A DNA stretch of 9,995 nucleotides from Deltaproteobacteria bacterium (lineage in GTDB: Bacteria; Desulfobacterota; Desulfarculia; Adiutricales; JAGVGV01). Below the pieces are notes generated by a model. The model had not been told where the DNA came from and ran no database searches. It was given only the letters and a program-made list of their open reading frames with translations. The stretch spans positions 1 to 9,995 of the forward strand of contig JAGVGV010000596.1 in assembly GCA_020056895.1 (NCBI GenBank), in the 5' to 3' direction. Below, piece by piece: positions 1 through 6,449 of this stretch (its first letter is position 1; each line of letters begins with the position of its first letter). The position numbers and the translations under genes are program-made.

Positions 1-2
1 AA

Positions 3-179
3 TTTTGCGGCGCCTTCACCGAAGAAAAGGCCCTTGAAGATCATCGACCTTACCTCATGTTCCTTCCAAAGGGCAAGCCGGGGATGCGAGAAGGCATGGA
101 GCCTTCCGGTATCGAGCCCTGCTTGCGTGGAACGTGGAACCGCATGGAGGGCTCACCCAGCGCCAAATCACGCTGTTAA
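3..179 (+). CDS. Possible C-terminal tail of an upstream protein (partial, 5' end outside window)
   Basis: Frame 3 is open from the first bases of the window to a TAA at 177-179, giving 58 residues. Codons in the first half mostly end in G or C, like the real genes here, and the first 30 residues (including LMFLPKGKPGM) read like ordinary protein. The last 25 residues are rich in Gly, Arg, Ser and Cys and read less like one. I recognise no family. An internal ATG at 57-59 has no convincing Shine-Dalgarno, so if this is real it is most likely the end of a gene beginning to the left. It could equally be noncoding sequence that happens to be open. Confidence 0.3.
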   Translation, partial: FCGAFTEEKALEDHRPYLMFLPKGKPGMREGMEPSGIEPCLRGTWNRMEGSPSAKSRC

Positions 180-334
180 TGTCGGGAAAAGCGGCTATTA
201 CCGCCAAGGGCCGATGATACGGCTACCACCAGTTAACGCGTGACTTGTCACCCGGTCCCCTTGCTTTTTTTGCCTGTTGATACTACGATCGACCCGGGTC
301 CGAGGACTCGGAACGTCGGTGGGTGGAGGTCATC
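180..334 (+). promoter_or_regulatory. Hairpin-rich intergenic leader upstream of acuC
   Basis: No convincing gene lies here. Just before it, CAGCG and CGCTG pair around a short loop. Next come two neighbouring mini-hairpins with six-base loops (GCGG-CTATTA-CCGC and GCCG-ATGATA-CGGC), bracketed by GTTAA and TTAAC arms. A T7 run follows around 264-271. Then come a perfect palindrome GACCCGGGTC (291-300) and a small CCGAG/CTCGG hairpin. The Shine-Dalgarno GGAGGT at 325-330 serves acuC. The acuC promoter should lie here, but no good -35/-10 pair is visible; GATACT at 279-284 is the best -10 and lacks a spaced -35. Whether the stem-loops form a structured RNA is inference. Confidence 0.3.
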
Positions 335-1498
335 ATGGGCGGGAAAAAGGCCTTCGTTTTTTCGGAGGATTATTTCCGCTACGATTACGGCCCGTATCAT
401 CCGCTCCGCATGCAGCGGCTGAAGCTGGCGTACGAACTCATCCAGGCCTATGGGCTGCTGGGTCTGCCCGATCAACTTGTCCTGACCACCCAGCCGGCCA
501 CTCTGGAAGACGTGGCCGTGTTTCACCGGCCGGAATACATCGATCTGTTGCGGCGGTGCAACCAAGAGGGAGAACCCTGGCGGGACGTGGAATCCTGTGG
601 TCTGGGACAGGGGGACAATCCCATTTTCGACGGCCTTTGGGATTGGTCGCTGTTGACCACCGGCGCCAGCCTCCAGTGCGCCCGGATCGTGGCGGACAAC
701 AAGGCCCAAATCGCCTTCAACATCGCCGGCGGCCTTCACCACGCCATGCCCGCCCGGGCGTCCGGTTTCTGCTACGTGAACGACATCGTGGTGGCCATTT
801 ACGAGCTGTTGCGGCGGGAATTGCGCGTGGCCTATCTGGACGTGGACGCCCACCACGGGGACGGCGTTCAGGATGCCTTTTACGATACCGACCAGGTGCT
901 GACCATCAGCCTGCATCAGCACGGCCGCACCTTGTTTCCCGGAACCGGATTCGTGTACGAAACGGGCCGGGGCCGAGGCATGGGGTACGCGGTCAATATT
1001 CCGCTGTACCCCGGTACGGACGACGAAATCTACCTTTCCGTTTTCCGCGAACTGGTGCCGGACCTTTTGGCCGCCTATGAGCCGGACGTGTTGGTCACTC
1101 AGTTGGGCGTGGATACCCTGTACAACGACCCCCTGGCCAACCTTTCCATGACCACCCAAGGGTTTCTGGAGGTGGTGGGCATCATCAAGGACCTGGGACT
1201 CCCCTGGGTGGCCCTGGGCGGCGGCGGGTACCACATCGTGAACGTGGCCCGAGCCTGGACATTGGCCTGGGCTCGGATGAACGACGCGGACCCGCCCGAT
1301 CCCCTGCCCGAATCGTTCCTGGAACAAATCCGTCCCCAGGGGTACCGCGAAACCCGTCTCCGCGACAAACCGCTCAAAAGTGACGCCGTGTACCGGACCG
1401 ACGCGGAAACCGTGGCCCGTCAGGTCATCCAGTCCGTTCGGGAAACCGTTCTGCCCGGTCTGGTCCGCAGGAAAAACCTGTTCCGCAGGAATTATTGA
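335..1498 (+). CDS. acuC: AcuC-type histone deacetylase family protein
   Basis: Zinc-dependent lysine deacetylase of the class I HDAC/AcuC family, 387 residues, the usual AcuC length. In Bacillus AcuC deacetylates and reactivates acetyl-CoA synthetase. All catalytic features are visible: the His pair H135-H136 in GGLHHAM, zinc ligands D171 and H173 in YLDVDAHHGDG, the third ligand D260 in QLGVDTLYND, and the transition-state Tyr Y299 in LGGGGYHI. The N-terminus (FVFSEDYFRYDYGPYHPLR) is typical of the family. I chose ATG 335 over an in-frame GTG at 323 because GGAGGT at 325-330 is correctly spaced only for 335. No acuA-like acetyltransferase or acetyl-CoA synthetase is beside it. A long-chain acyl-CoA synthetase lies about 1.5 kb away on the other strand, a possible client. 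It is cytoplasmic and is followed by its own terminator, so it is probably monocistronic. Confidence 0.93.
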   Translation: MGGKKAFVFSEDYFRYDYGPYHPLRMQRLKLAYELIQAYGLLGLPDQLVLTTQPATLEDVAVFHRPEYIDLLRRCNQEGEPWRDVESCGLGQGDNPIFDGLWDWSLLTTGASLQCARIVADNKAQIAFNIAGGLHHAMPARASGFCYVNDIVVAIYELLRRELRVAYLDVDAHHGDGVQDAFYDTDQVLTISLHQHGRTLFPGTGFVYETGRGRGMGYAVNIPLYPGTDDEIYLSVFRELVPDLLAAYEPDVLVTQLGVDTLYNDPLANLSMTTQGFLEVVGIIKDLGLPWVALGGGGYHIVNVARAWTLAWARMNDADPPDPLPESFLEQIRPQGYRETRLRDKPLKSDAVYRTDAETVARQVIQSVRETVLPGLVRRKNLFRRNY

Positions 1499-1564
1499 GC
1501 GGAGTTCCTACGAATCCGACTCACTTCCACACCCGAACGTCCGTTTCCCTTTCGGCCTGGGCTT

Positions 1565-1590
1565 CCGGTCTTCGCGGACCGGTCTTCTTT
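1565..1590 (+). terminator. Rho-independent terminator after acuC
   Basis: CCGGTC (1565-1570) pairs perfectly with GACCGG (1577-1582) around TTCGCG. The stem is followed by a T/C-rich tail (TCTTCTTT). It lies 67 bp after the acuC stop and just before the next gene, so it probably ends the acuC transcript. The stem is only six pairs, so read-through into the esterase gene is possible. Confidence 0.6.
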
Positions 1591-1617
1591 CCCCCAACGA
1601 AACCCCAGAGGCGCGGC

Positions 1618-2310
1618 ATGACGCCGAACCGTTTTGTTAAGATATTCCTCGCCGCCACGCTCCGGCCGCTGGTTTTCGTTCCTCCGGCCGGCCTTTTGTT
1701 TTTGGTGCTTCTGACGGTGCTTTTGGTCCCGGCGGGAACCACCTGGGCCGAACGCCTTGTTTTCTTGGGAGACAGCCTGACTTCGGGGGGGCCTTGGGCC
1801 GGATACTTTCCCGGCCACCAGGTGGTGAACGCGGGCCGGCCCGGGGACACGGTGGACGGTATGATCGAACGGCTGGAACCGGCGCTCTCTCCCCGGCCGG
1901 ACCTCTTGTTTCTGATGGGGGGCATCAATGATTTAGGACAGGGCACGCCGATCGCGGTGGTGTTCAGTCGGTACGCGGATTTGGTCCGCCGGGCGGGAAA
2001 GATGGCGCCCGGAACCCGGGTGGTGATTCAGAGCACCTTGCCGGTGAACCACGATGAGTACGGCGTGCGGATCGACAACCGACCGGTCCTGGGGCTGAAC
2101 CGAAGGCTGGCTCGGTTGGCCATCCGCTATCAAGCCCAGTATGTGGACCTTTGGCCCGCCCTGACCACCGCCGATGACCAATTGGCCGCCCAACTGACCC
2201 ACGATGGCATCCATTTGAATCTCGAAGGGTACGGCCGTTGGCGGGAACGGATCCAACCGCTGATACCGCCTCCGGGGGAAGGGATTCCCATGGAGTATCG
2301 CGGTCCATAG
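1618..2310 (+). CDS. Exported GDSL/SGNH-family esterase/lipase-like hydrolase
   Basis: A 230-residue SGNH hydrolase. Block I is GDSL at residues 51-54 with nucleophile S53; NAGRPGDT is the block II glycine region. Block III is GGIND with N104, and block V is DGIH with D196 and H199 completing the triad. These match TesA-like and related single-domain esterases. Residues 1-44 form a long signal peptide or anchor with a strongly hydrophobic stretch (about 18-38) ending in TWA before the mature domain, so the enzyme probably acts in the periplasm or on the membrane surface. The frame is open back to a TTG overlapping the acuC stop, but that 41-residue extension is low quality. ATG 1618 (weak AGAGG upstream) places the signal peptide at the N-terminus. 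Substrate is unknown: a thioester, lysophospholipid or carbohydrate acetyl ester would all fit. Confidence 0.87.
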   Translation: MTPNRFVKIFLAATLRPLVFVPPAGLLFLVLLTVLLVPAGTTWAERLVFLGDSLTSGGPWAGYFPGHQVVNAGRPGDTVDGMIERLEPALSPRPDLLFLMGGINDLGQGTPIAVVFSRYADLVRRAGKMAPGTRVVIQSTLPVNHDEYGVRIDNRPVLGLNRRLARLAIRYQAQYVDLWPALTTADDQLAAQLTHDGIHLNLEGYGRWRERIQPLIPPPGEGIPMEYRGP

Positions 2311-2338
2311 CCCTAACGCGACCGGGGCGTCCGATTGG

Positions 2339-2390
2339 CGGGCCAGGGGCCAACGACGGGAATCGTCCGCCTCCGGCCCGTTATTCTTAT
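2339..2390 (+). terminator. Long-stem terminator after the GDSL gene
   Basis: CGGGCC (2339-2344) pairs with GGCCCG (2375-2380). After one A-C mismatch the stem continues for five more pairs, one of them G-U (2346-2350 with 2369-2373). A T-rich tail (TTATTCTTAT) follows. The tail overlaps the stop codon of the converging ABM gene, so this compact junction serves the plus-strand transcript. There is no T-run on the minus-strand side. Confidence 0.65.
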
Positions 2391-2782
2391 GGAGTCGAAG
2401 CGTCGGGTTTGGCGGCCGGTTTGGGCAGGGTGGCGATTTCTTCCAGGACGAACACTTCGGGGGGGCCGTCCAAAAAGTCGCCGGCTTTCACGAAAAATGC
2501 TTTTAGATGGGGTGTTTGGCCGTGAATCCGGAGCGTGGCCATGTCCTGGTACTGTTCCATCAGCACCAAAACGGCCGGGTCTTTCCGATCCCGGTTCAGG
2601 GTATATCGTAAAACGCCCTTTTCCTCGGCCACATGGTTCATCAATCCCAGAATGGATGAAACCGCCTCGGGCATTTGACCGGATTTGATCCGGAGCCGGG
2701 CCACTACCGAGATCAGGTGTTTCTGAGGAGGCCGCTCCTCCTTGGGCTCGGCCGCGGCCCCTCGCTTTTTCTCGCCGCCCAT
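2387..2782 (-). CDS. ABM-domain (YgiN-like) monooxygenase family protein
   Basis: A 131-residue protein with a dimeric alpha+beta-barrel antibiotic-biosynthesis-monooxygenase domain at about residues 22-115. The family signatures are visible: the first strand HLISVVARLRIKSG, the middle segment GVLRYTLNRDRKDPAVLVLMEQYQD, and the helix HGQTPHLKAFF. YgiN-type relatives act on quinols, and others are cofactor-free oxygenases or stress proteins, so the substrate cannot be set from sequence. The first 20 residues are a charged Lys/Glu/Pro-rich extension and the last 12 an Ala/Pro tail, both likely disordered. ATG 2782 is the first in-frame start; AAGGA lies 13-14 bases upstream, a rather long spacing. 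It is downstream of the acyl-CoA ligase on the same strand, but the 233-bp gap with terminators suggests separate transcription. Confidence 0.87.
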   Translation of the reverse strand: MGGEKKRGAAAEPKEERPPQKHLISVVARLRIKSGQMPEAVSSILGLMNHVAEEKGVLRYTLNRDRKDPAVLVLMEQYQDMATLRIHGQTPHLKAFFVKAGDFLDGPPEVFVLEEIATLPKPAAKPDASTP

Positions 2783-2817
2783 GATGTCGATCAGGTCCTT
2801 TCAAAAATAGTGCATCC

Positions 2818-2836
2818 GGACGAAAAACCAGGCGGC
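2818..2836 (-). promoter_or_regulatory. Shared upstream motif, copy A (35 bp before the ABM gene)
   Basis: Read on the minus strand this is GCCGCCTGGTTTTTCGTCC. The same flanks with a longer T-run recur upstream of the SRPBCC gene at 8617-8639, and a looser copy lies between the acyl-CoA ligase and binding-protein genes near 4949. It does not form an obvious hairpin. It may be a protein-binding site, a promoter part or an mRNA leader element; the function is inferred only from position and recurrence. Confidence 0.35.
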
Positions 2837-2885
2837 AGTTTACCATAATCAGCCCGGCCGACACCCCCCTATCTGGGCCTATGGC

Positions 2886-2915
2886 AAAAAAATCAAAGCC
2901 GGCGCTATTCCCGGC
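2886..2915 (-). terminator. Candidate terminator, second hairpin downstream of the acyl-CoA ligase
   Basis: On the minus strand GCCGG and CCGGC (2911-2915 with 2898-2902) form a five-pair stem around an eight-base loop. The stem is followed by TTTGA and a run of seven T (complement of 2886-2892). The stem is short but the tail is good. It lies about 100 bp beyond the ligase stop and could back up the stronger hairpin nearer the gene. Confidence 0.45.
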
Positions 2916-2960
2916 GGAACCATCGGCGGATCAGGGCTGGAGCGAGGGAGGCCCCGCCTC

Positions 2961-3005
2961 GAAAGGAAGCCGCCGGCGGGGAATCCATTCCCTTAGCACC
3001 GGCGG
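2961..3005 (-). terminator. Terminator-like compound hairpin after the acyl-CoA ligase
   Basis: CCGCCGG (2970-2976) and CCGGCGG (2999-3005) form a seven-pair outer stem. Inside it GGGAAT (2979-2984) and ATTCCC (2987-2992) pair perfectly. On the minus strand the structure begins 10 bp after the ligase stop and is followed by CTTCCTTTC, a T/C-rich but broken tail. A further small perfect hairpin (GAGGC/GCCTC, 2948-2960) follows. Together they should stabilise or end the ligase mRNA. Confidence 0.55.
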
Positions 3006-3015
3006 CGGATCGGGA

Positions 3016-4830
3016 TCAGGCGGCGGCCCCACCGTACATGGATTCAATCAAGTCCTTGAAGCCGGTGTTGATGCTTTTACGCTTAACCTTCATGGTCGGG
3101 GTGACCTCACCGTCCTCCTCATACAGCTTTTTAGGCAGAATCCGGAACTTTTTCACCTGTTCCACCCGGGACAGGTTCTTGTTCACCTTTTCCATTTCAC
3201 CCTGAATCAGTTCGATTATTTCGGGGGCCCGGGTCAGGCTTTCGTAGGTGGTAAAGGGGATTTTATGGTCCTGAGCGAACTTGACCACGTTTTCCTCGTC
3301 GATGACGATCAGGGCGGCCAGGAACTTGCGGCGATCCCCCACCACCACGGCGTCATTGACATAGGGGCTGAATTTGATCTGGTTTTCGATGTACTGGGGG
3401 GCGATGTTTTTGCCGCCGGCGGTGATGATGAGGTCTTTTTTGCGGTCGGTGATCTTCAGGAAACCTTCTGAATCAAGGGTCCCCACGTCTCCGGAATGAA
3501 GCCAGCCATCCACCAGGGTTTCGGTGGTGGCTTCGGGGTTCCGGTAATACCCCTTGAACACGCCCGGGCTTTTGACCAGAATTTCGCCGTCTTCCGCGAT
3601 ACGGATTTCGCAGCCGGGCAGCGGCCGGCCCACTGTGCCGATCCGAATGTCGTCCCCGGCGCTGGTGGTGGTGACCCCAGTGCCTTCGGTCTGGCCATAC
3701 CCTTCCCTTAAGGGGACGCCAATGGCGTGGAAAAAGACCAGAATATCCGGCGAAATCGGCGCCGCGCCGCTGAAGGCCACCCGGAACCGGTCGAACCCCA
3801 GCCGCTTTTTAAGCCACCGGAACACCAAAAAGTGCGCCAGCCGGAACCCCAGCGCCAGCCCGGCCGAAACGGGCTGGTTCCCCAGCTTTTTCCGGGCATG
3901 GGCCATCCCCACTTTCAGCGCCAGATGGAAGCAGATTTTCTTGAACCAGTTGGCTTCCGACATGCGGATCATTACGGATGAATAATATTTTTCCCAGATC
4001 CGGGGCACCGCGTACCCCACCGTGGGCGATACTTCCCGCATGTTGTCCATGACCGTATCGGTATTTTCGATGAAATTGACCATCGCCCCATACCGAATGT
4101 TGGCCAGCACCGTGAACAACTGTTCGAAAATGTGGCAGAGCGGCAAAAACGACAACAGCTCATCCCCGGCCGCCACCGGATTCACGTCGCCCATGGCCCG
4201 GCTCATGTATAAAAGGTTCATGTGGGTCAGCATGGCCCCCTTGGGCGGCCCGGTGGTGCCCGACGTATAGATCAGCACGGCCAGGTCGTCCGGGCTGATG
4301 GCGTCGATCCGGCGGTCGAACAGCGAGGGCTCCGTTTTTTCAAATTCCCGGCCCAGGTCCAAAAGCTGTTCGAAGCTGATGACCATGGGGTCCTGGAAAT
4401 TGTGCAACCCCTTCATATCCCAGATGATAATCTTCTTAAGGAGCGGCGTTCGGTCCCGGAAGGCCAGGGCCTTGTCGAGCTGTTCCTCGTTTTCGGCGAA
4501 ATAGAACCGGCTTTCCGAATGAGACACCACATATTCGCACTGGGCGGCGGCATTGGTGCTGTAAATTCCCACCGTTACCCCGCCCGAGCACATCACGCCC
4601 AGGTCCGCCATCACCCATTGGGGCGCATTTTCCCCAATGACCGAAGCCTTTTCCCCCGGCTCGAAGCCCATGGACATCAGCCCGTACGCCACCCACCGGG
4701 CATGGTCCCGGTACTCGTTCCAGGTAATATCCCGCCAAAGGCCGTATTCCTTTTTCCGGAGAGCCACCTGAGGCCCCCGATCCGCCACGGTTTTTAGGAA
4801 CATCCGAGGAACGCTGGTAAAATCGGTCAT
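3016..4830 (-). CDS. Long-chain fatty acid--CoA ligase (AMP-forming)
   Basis: Activates fatty acids to acyl-CoA through an acyl-adenylate: ATP + fatty acid + CoA gives acyl-CoA + AMP + PPi. The 604 residues match the usual length of bacterial LACS (FadD15/FAA-like) enzymes. Core motifs of the ANL superfamily are visible in order: P-loop YTSGTTGPPKG (188-198), YGQTE (378-382), GWLHSGDVG (442-450), the hinge region TDRKKD (461-466), GGKNIAP (472-478), and the C-terminal catalytic-lysine region TPTMKVKR (577-584, probably K581). The frame stays open for 69 codons further upstream, but ATG 4830 starts at the normal family N-terminus and has GAGGT eight bases before it. It is probably cytoplasmic or membrane-associated. 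It diverges from the binding-protein operon across 217 bp. I give no symbol because paralogues of this enzyme are common. Confidence 0.93.
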   Translation of the reverse strand: MTDFTSVPRMFLKTVADRGPQVALRKKEYGLWRDITWNEYRDHARWVAYGLMSMGFEPGEKASVIGENAPQWVMADLGVMCSGGVTVGIYSTNAAAQCEYVVSHSESRFYFAENEEQLDKALAFRDRTPLLKKIIIWDMKGLHNFQDPMVISFEQLLDLGREFEKTEPSLFDRRIDAISPDDLAVLIYTSGTTGPPKGAMLTHMNLLYMSRAMGDVNPVAAGDELLSFLPLCHIFEQLFTVLANIRYGAMVNFIENTDTVMDNMREVSPTVGYAVPRIWEKYYSSVMIRMSEANWFKKICFHLALKVGMAHARKKLGNQPVSAGLALGFRLAHFLVFRWLKKRLGFDRFRVAFSGAAPISPDILVFFHAIGVPLREGYGQTEGTGVTTTSAGDDIRIGTVGRPLPGCEIRIAEDGEILVKSPGVFKGYYRNPEATTETLVDGWLHSGDVGTLDSEGFLKITDRKKDLIITAGGKNIAPQYIENQIKFSPYVNDAVVVGDRRKFLAALIVIDEENVVKFAQDHKIPFTTYESLTRAPEIIELIQGEMEKVNKNLSRVEQVKKFRILPKKLYEEDGEVTPTMKVKRKSINTGFKDLIESMYGGAAA

Positions 4831-4914
4831 GGATTCGCACCTCGCCGCTTTTTCTTGAATGGTCCTCCAGAAACCGTGGCCGAATTGAATACCCTGCCAA
4901 AAGGTTTCTGAAAA

Positions 4915-4942
4915 TTTACGGTTGTGGTCGGTCGGAGATAAT
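4915..4942 (+). promoter_or_regulatory. Candidate sigma-70 promoter for the binding-protein/radical-SAM operon
   Basis: TTTACG (4915-4920) and GATAAT (4937-4942) are separated by 16 bp, matching 4/6 and 5/6 consensus bases. Transcription from here would give a leader of about 100 nt carrying a T8 run (4971-4978) and a hairpin next to the ribosome binding site. The ligase promoter must also lie in this 217-bp divergent region, but no good minus-strand pair is evident. Confidence 0.4.
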
Positions 4943-5010
4943 GTACCATAAAACCAGGCCGCCGCCAGAATTTTTTTTGGGGTCCACCTCGAAAATGAAG
5001 ATTTCCCGGC

Positions 5011-5032
5011 GCCCCCGGCCCTTTGGCGGGGC
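5011..5032 (+). promoter_or_regulatory. Leader hairpin just upstream of the binding-protein RBS
   Basis: GCCCC pairs with GGGGC and, after a two-base bulge, GCC pairs with GGC around a CTTT loop. The stem ends three bases before the Shine-Dalgarno AAGGAG (5036-5041), which serves the tandem ATGs at 5048 and 5051. A stem so close to the RBS could protect the mRNA 5' end or tune initiation. This is structural inference from the sequence only. Confidence 0.35.
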
Positions 5033-5047
5033 TTCAAGGAGAAGCGA

Positions 5048-6409
5048 ATGATGCACCGCCGTCCGAACGCGATCGGGTTGCCATCCTTTTTCGTGATGCT
5101 TTTCCTTTTGCTGACCGCCGCCGATGGGTGGGCTCAACCCCACGACGACGACCTGGAAGGCCCGCCGCCTCCGGTTCAGGAAGAGCCATCCCGCTGGCCG
5201 GTGGTGTACGATCTGACCGCTCCGGACCCTCGCACCGCCCAGGCGCCGCCGCTGGTTCCTCTGGACGGCCCCGGTTCGGCGGACCTGAATGGCCTGGCCC
5301 CGGACCGGATAACGCTGGGCACCTGGGCGCCTCGAAGCGGCCCCTGGGCGCCCCACGGAGCCCTTACGCGCGGGCTGGCCACCTATTTCAAGGCCATCAA
5401 CCTTCAGGGCGGCCTGGGCGGCCGGACGATCCAGCTTCTTTCCTTCGACGGACGGGACGACGCGGAATGGACCATGGAAGGAATCCGTGTTCTGGCCGAT
5501 CATTATGGGGTGCTGGCCATGGTGGCCGGCGTGGGTCCGGTATCCAATCTGGCCGCGTTCGAGCCTTTGGCTCGACGGGGGATTCCCTGGATCGGCCCGG
5601 TGGGCGGGTTGCCTCAGTACGCCCAGCCGCCTCGGCCGCTGGTCTTCGCCATCACGCCGCCCACCACCGAAGAGGCCGCGGCTCTGGTTCAGTATTCCAT
5701 CGACTATTTGAACCGGAACCGGGTGGCCTGCCTGTACAGCGACGACGAATACGGCCGGGCGGGCCTGGAAGGCGTGCGGTTCCAGGCCAAACGGTATCAA
5801 TTGGAACTGGCCGGGGCCTTGGCCCTGCCGCCGGGAAGCACCGACGTGAAAAACCAATTGATCGAACTGATGGAAGCCAAGCCCGACGCCGTGGCCCTTT
5901 GGGTATCCCCTGTTCAGGCCGCCGGCCTGATAAAAACCCTGCCCCGGTTGACCCGGCTGGATTCGGCCGAACCGCTGGACACCGTGTTCCTGGCCGGGCA
6001 GGGTTTGGCCGACGCCCCCCTGATGGATCGGCTTACCGGCGGCGCCTGGACCGGGGTGGTCTTCGCCTCCACTCAGGAAGCCCCGGACGATGCTTCGCCG
6101 CTGATGGCTTCGTACCGTAACGCCTTTCAGCGGCTGGCGGCCCGAGGCGAACGGTGGAGCCCCTTTTTCTGTTCGGGTTTCGGTGTGGGCGAAGTCACCC
6201 TGGAAGCCCTCCGGCGGGCCGGGCCGGAACCGAACCGGGCCCGGCTGGTCCGAAGCCTGGAAAGCCTGAAAACCTTCAAAGGCATTCTGGGCCGGATCAC
6301 TTTCGGCCCCGGACAACGGCAGGGGTCCCGGGAAATGTTCCTGGTTCAGGCCTTGGAAAAGGGAAATGTCCGGCCCCTGACCGGATGGTTCACTTATAGT
6401 ATGAATTAA
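5048..6409 (+). CDS. ABC-type branched-chain amino acid-like substrate-binding protein (LivK/Peripla_BP_6 family)
   Basis: A 453-residue periplasmic binding protein. Residues 1-29 are a signal peptide (hydrophobic about 11-24, predicted cleavage GWA before Q30). Residues 30-85 are an acidic, Pro-rich linker longer than usual for the family. The type I periplasmic fold then begins at RITLGTWAPRSGPWAPHG, with the family landmarks ATYFKAINLQGGLGGRTIQLL, AMVAGVGPVSNLA and GIPWIGPVGG, and a second lobe containing VACLYSDDEYGRAG. Relatives deliver branched-chain amino acids, amides, urea or aromatic acids to LivHMGF transporters. No permease or ATPase gene is in the window, so it may serve a distant transporter or act as a sensor. 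AAGGAG lies six bases before ATG 5048, and ATG 5051 is equally possible. It is followed after 40 bp by the radical SAM gene, probably in one operon. Confidence 0.88.
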   Translation: MMHRRPNAIGLPSFFVMLFLLLTAADGWAQPHDDDLEGPPPPVQEEPSRWPVVYDLTAPDPRTAQAPPLVPLDGPGSADLNGLAPDRITLGTWAPRSGPWAPHGALTRGLATYFKAINLQGGLGGRTIQLLSFDGRDDAEWTMEGIRVLADHYGVLAMVAGVGPVSNLAAFEPLARRGIPWIGPVGGLPQYAQPPRPLVFAITPPTTEEAAALVQYSIDYLNRNRVACLYSDDEYGRAGLEGVRFQAKRYQLELAGALALPPGSTDVKNQLIELMEAKPDAVALWVSPVQAAGLIKTLPRLTRLDSAEPLDTVFLAGQGLADAPLMDRLTGGAWTGVVFASTQEAPDDASPLMASYRNAFQRLAARGERWSPFFCSGFGVGEVTLEALRRAGPEPNRARLVRSLESLKTFKGILGRITFGPGQRQGSREMFLVQALEKGNVRPLTGWFTYSMN

Positions 6410-6449
6410 CGATCCGTTACCTCATATCGACCACGAAAGGTGACACTTC

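Noticed and set aside
180..243. Possible tRNA or tmRNA end because of GGCTACCACCA-like sequence near 220-231
   Set aside because: No cloverleaf, anticodon stem or TPsiC arm can be built around it.
248..1327. Long minus-strand ORF (359 codons) opposite acuC
   Set aside because: It is a shadow of the acuC codon bias: low-complexity Gly/Val/His composition, no recognisable family and no ribosome binding site, while the plus strand has a complete catalytic deacetylase.
1495..1617. 41-codon upstream extension of the GDSL hydrolase from a TTG overlapping the acuC stop
   Set aside because: It would bury the signal peptide and contains the acuC terminator hairpin. ATG 1618 gives a normal exported protein.
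2881..3471. Plus-strand ORF of 196 codons over the 3' end of the acyl-CoA ligase
   Set aside because: It is antisense to a conserved ligase domain. Its ATG 2881 has no Shine-Dalgarno, and it begins in the terminator region between two minus-strand genes.
4831..5037. N-terminal 69-codon extension of the acyl-CoA ligase
   Set aside because: The frame is open, but family alignment and the GAGGT site support ATG 4830. The extension would cover the divergent promoter region.
4916..6316. Very long minus-strand ORF (466 codons) opposite the binding protein
   Set aside because: Pro/Gly/Gln/Arg-rich translation typical of antisense frames in GC-rich genes. The plus strand carries a signal peptide and a clear LivK-like fold.
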